A stretch of DNA of 7,619 nucleotides from an uncultured Eubacteriales bacterium (GTDB lineage: Bacteria; Bacillota; Clostridia; Lachnospirales; Lachnospiraceae). Each line of letters begins with the position of its first letter. Position 1 is the stretch's first letter. The stretch lies in the NCBI GenBank assembly GCA_902783795.1, contig CACZSO010000177.1:1-7619 (forward strand), given 5' to 3'. Under the pieces are notes generated by a model. That model saw only the letters and a program-made list of their open reading frames with translations. It was not told the origin of the DNA and ran no database searches. Below, piece after piece: positions 5,736-7,619 of the stretch. The translations under genes and the position numbers were made by a program.

Positions 5736-6163
5736 TTTTTCGTAAAGCAGATGATCCGGTTTGCTTCTTTAAAGCCCATAGCTTTATGAAATGCCAGGCT
5801 TTCTGCATTCTCCAGTTCACAGTCACTGGCAAATTCACGGCAGCCTTTTTCTTTCGCCCACTGCTCACAAGCCTCTAATAACTCAGCAGCATATCCCTGT
5901 TTTCTATATGCTTCAAGTACAAAGATGCCTTCCAGATACCCCACCGGGGAACTGTCAGTACCTTCTACATAATCATGCCGCAGCTGGCATTGGGCAAAAG
6001 CTGCCGGTCTGCCATCTGCATACTTTATAAAACAGGCAGCTTCTTCATCCTGTGCCAGTTCACGAAACTCTTCTTCCAGCTCATGAAGGTCATTATCATC
6101 CCAAAGCAAAACAGCAAGTTCCGCCAATGTCAGGGCATCTTCCGTTCCTGCTTTCTTGATCAT
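5720..6163 (-). CDS. GNAT acetyltransferase, AAC(6')-I-like aminoglycoside 6'-N-acetyltransferase
   Basis: This 147-residue single-domain GNAT protein matches the usual length (about 145) of the AAC(6')-I enzymes, which acetylate the 6'-amino group of aminoglycosides with acetyl-CoA. Resembling segments are LLWDDND (19-25) where AAC(6') has LLWPD, RHDYVEGTDSSPVGYLEGIF (62-81), the acetyl-CoA loop AYRKQGYA (85-92), QWAKEKGC (101-108), EFASDCEL (110-117) and FHKAMGFKEANRIICF (125-140). The AAC(6') relationship is from memory of enzymes such as AAC(6')-Ig/Ih. Many chromosomal clostridial relatives are annotated this way without tested resistance. The start has GGGAG (6175-6171) with a 7-nt spacer, 35 nt after the preceding acetyltransferase gene, so the two are probably cotranscribed. 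A GNAT with another small-amine substrate remains possible. Confidence 0.75.
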   Translation of the reverse strand: MIKKAGTEDALTLAELAVLLWDDNDLHELEEEFRELAQDEEAACFIKYADGRPAAFAQCQLRHDYVEGTDSSPVGYLEGIFVLEAYRKQGYAAELLEACEQWAKEKGCREFASDCELENAESLAFHKAMGFKEANRIICFTKKLGDS

Positions 6164-6198
6164 CTTTCCACTCCCGGCTGTTTTTAAGCCAATGCTTT

Positions 6199-6756
6199 TC
6201 AGTCCTCTTCCCTGTCGCTTCGTATCATGGAATGCCAGACTTCATCACAGATACCCTGATTGTTTTTCCCGGCACTCCTCAGGATCCCTTCCAGCTTCAT
6301 GCCGGCTTTTTCCATGACTCGTCCGGACTTAGGGTTATTCACATCGTGGCAGGCTGCCACCCGGTTCAGCCCTACTTCATCAAAGAGGTAATCCATGACC
6401 GCTTTCAGAGCTTCCGGCATAAGGCCTTGCCCCCAGTATTTCCGGCTTATGCAATATCCTATATCTGCGGATCCTACTTCTTCATTCAGCTTGACCACTG
6501 CTATACTGCCGATGGGCTGGCTGATTTCTTTAAGCTCTACGGCCCAGCTGAAATAGCTGCCGTCTTCGTACTGCGGGATCCATTCCTGAAGCACCATCTT
6601 TGATACTTCTGTATTTTTATGGGGAGGCCATGTGAGAAAACGCGTCACTTCAGGGTCACAAGCCCAGTTATGATACATATATTCTGCATCTTCCAGTCTG
6701 AATCTTCTTAAGATCAGTCTATCCGTCTCTATTGTCTTTGTCCCCGGTCTGTTCAT
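6199..6756 (-). CDS. GNAT N-acetyltransferase, RimJ/RimL type (Acetyltransf_3)
   Basis: The chosen start gives 185 residues, the normal length for RimJ/RimL-like acetyltransferases. These use acetyl-CoA on protein N-termini or small molecules. Typical features are the opening IETDRLILRRFRLEDAE (9-25), PIGSIAVV (81-88), IGYCISRKYWGQGLMPEAL (99-117) with the acetyl-CoA-binding YWGQGLM loop, LNRVAACHDVNNPKSGRVME (130-149) and the KAGMKLEG end (150-157). The substrate cannot be told from sequence; relatives are often simply annotated as GNAT family. The frame can be extended to a TTG at 6813 that would overlap the preceding gene. However, AAGAGG at 6770-6765, 8 nt before ATG 6756, and the family's typical N terminus favour the shorter form. 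It lies 43 nt after the radical SAM gene. Confidence 0.85.
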   Translation of the reverse strand: MNRPGTKTIETDRLILRRFRLEDAEYMYHNWACDPEVTRFLTWPPHKNTEVSKMVLQEWIPQYEDGSYFSWAVELKEISQPIGSIAVVKLNEEVGSADIGYCISRKYWGQGLMPEALKAVMDYLFDEVGLNRVAACHDVNNPKSGRVMEKAGMKLEGILRSAGKNNQGICDEVWHSMIRSDREED

Positions 6757-6764
6757 CTTTGCAG

Positions 6765-6770
6765 CCTCTT
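6765..6770 (-). promoter_or_regulatory. Ribosome binding site deciding the RimJ/RimL-type gene start
   Basis: AAGAGG on the minus strand lies 8 nt before ATG 6756. The alternative TTG at 6813 has no recognisable site, so the shorter protein is preferred. Confidence 0.6.
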
Positions 6771-6799
6771 TATCTCTGTTTTTATACCTGTCCCAGAAC

Positions 6800-7619
6800 T
6801 CACATAAGGTCAAACAGACTCATCTGTTCATACCGTTCCGGAAATTCATGAAGGTACTCAAAACAGTCTTCCATTGTATATAAAATGTCATGTTTCCTGC
6901 ACGTTGACACAAAAATATCCTGCAGCGCTTTGGCATTCGGGCTCGGAAGCTCATAGGCATTACCGTATCGTTCGATATACTTTTCCTTCATCCCCGGAAA
7001 ATGCTGGTCCAGGGCTGCGTAATAGTATTCCCGGTCGCCCTCCCTTAAGGTGAGTCCCATGTCGAAACCGATCATGCCTTTCACACCGGTGCGTACGCAT
7101 TCTTCCAGGATCGCTGTTATATTGTCCTCTGTATCATTGATAAAAGGCAGGACCGGAGTCAGCCATACCACGGTGGGAATGCCCCTTTCCTGCATCTTTT
7201 CAAGCACTTCGATCCGTCTTTTTGTATTGCACACATTCGGTTCCAGGATCTTACACAGCTCATCGTCATAGGTGGTCAATGTGATCTGGACCACGCATCT
7301 TGCCTTGCGGTTGATCTCGTCCAGGAGATCAATATCCCGTAAGATCCGGTCGGATTTTGTCTGGACAGTCACACCGAAACCATACTTCGAAATGATCGTG
7401 AGACACTGTCTGGTGAGCTGGAGTTTTTCTTCGCAATGCATATAAGGATCCGACATTGACCCGGTCCCTATCATACATTTTTTTCTTTTCGACTTGAGGG
7501 CAGCCTCCAGAAGTTCCGGAGCGTTCTGCTTGACTTCTATGTCCTCAAAAGCATGGGTAAAATGATAGCACTTGCTCCGGCTGTCACAGTAGATGCATCC
7601 ATGAGAACAGCCGCGGTAG
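6800..7619 (-). CDS. Radical SAM protein, spore photoproduct lyase (SplB)-like family, 5' end missing
   Basis: The frame is open to the right edge: 272 complete codons plus the stop are present and the N terminus is missing. Near the edge is YRGCSHGCIYC (7618-7586), whose Cys-x3-Cys-x2-Cys binds the radical SAM 4Fe-4S cluster. GTGSMSDPYMHCEEKLQLTR follows shortly, and GVTVQTKSDRILRDIDLL and VQITLTTYDDEL come later, as in SPL/Rv2578c-like proteins (COG1533). The chain ends in MSLFDLM. These proteins cleave SAM to a 5'-deoxyadenosyl radical. True SplB repairs spore DNA photoproducts, but the many relatives of this type have no known substrate, and this one should not be called a repair enzyme on sequence alone. 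A Met at 7474 might look like a start but is internal, because the cluster motif lies upstream of it. The two acetyltransferase genes downstream are probably cotranscribed. Confidence 0.88.
   Translation of the reverse strand, partial: YRGCSHGCIYCDSRSKCYHFTHAFEDIEVKQNAPELLEAALKSKRKKCMIGTGSMSDPYMHCEEKLQLTRQCLTIISKYGFGVTVQTKSDRILRDIDLLDEINRKARCVVQITLTTYDDELCKILEPNVCNTKRRIEVLEKMQERGIPTVVWLTPVLPFINDTEDNITAILEECVRTGVKGMIGFDMGLTLREGDREYYYAALDQHFPGMKEKYIERYGNAYELPSPNAKALQDIFVSTCRKHDILYTMEDCFEYLHEFPERYEQMSLFDLM

Noticed and set aside
5683..5868. 61-codon minus-strand frame overlapping the AAC(6')-like gene
   Set aside because: It is an out-of-frame shadow within a well-supported GNAT gene, with no ribosome site or motif.
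6757..6813. TTG 6813 as the start of the RimJ/RimL-type gene
   Set aside because: It has no ribosome site, overlaps the previous gene and adds residues not typical of the family. ATG 6756 has AAGAGG at 8 nt.
6800..7474. Treating Met at 7474 as the start of the radical SAM gene
   Set aside because: The frame stays open to the window edge and encodes the CSHGCIYC cluster motif upstream, so this Met is internal and the gene is partial.

Overview
All ten genes in this 7.6-kb window lie on the minus strand, so they are read from the right edge to the left. Moderate base composition, strong GGAGG-type ribosome binding sites, tight gene packing and the protein families present suggest a Gram-positive anaerobe of the Clostridia (Bacillota), plausibly a Lachnospiraceae-type gut bacterium. 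This placement is inferred from recalled family distribution, not from a search.

Right part (7619 to about 5720): the C-terminal part of a radical SAM protein of the spore photoproduct lyase-like family, which runs off the edge. It is followed by a RimJ/RimL-type N-acetyltransferase and a second acetyltransferase resembling aminoglycoside 6'-N-acetyltransferases. A weak stem with a seven-T tract overlaps the end of the last gene and may end this unit.

Centre and left part (about 5700 to 1): an AT-rich promoter region precedes a second, closely packed transcription unit. In transcription order it encodes a stand-alone STAS protein (anti-sigma-factor-antagonist type), a secreted lipoprotein phosphatase with an HCxxGKDRTG active-site loop, and a fusion of STAS, APH-like kinase and RsbW/SpoIIAB-like ATPase domains. 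A PHP-domain phosphoesterase and a multi-spanning membrane protein with a DUF218 (YdcF/SanA) domain follow. The last gene is the start of a VanX/DdpX-type D-Ala-D-Ala dipeptidase, cut by the left edge. Several junctions have a 2-nt gap or a 4-nt overlap, which suggests translational coupling.

The most notable item is the tri-domain fusion next to a free STAS protein. It carries, in one chain, the antagonist and kinase halves of a partner-switching module joined by a complete APH-type kinase. No sigma factor and no PP2C phosphatase appear in the window. The downstream genes point towards the cell envelope, so the working hypothesis is an envelope-related phosphorylation-signalling operon. A secondary observation is a pair of mutually exclusive RNA stems between the DUF218 gene and the dipeptidase gene. 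No RNA genes, insertion sequences, CRISPR arrays or gene-free stretches over 300 bases were seen.
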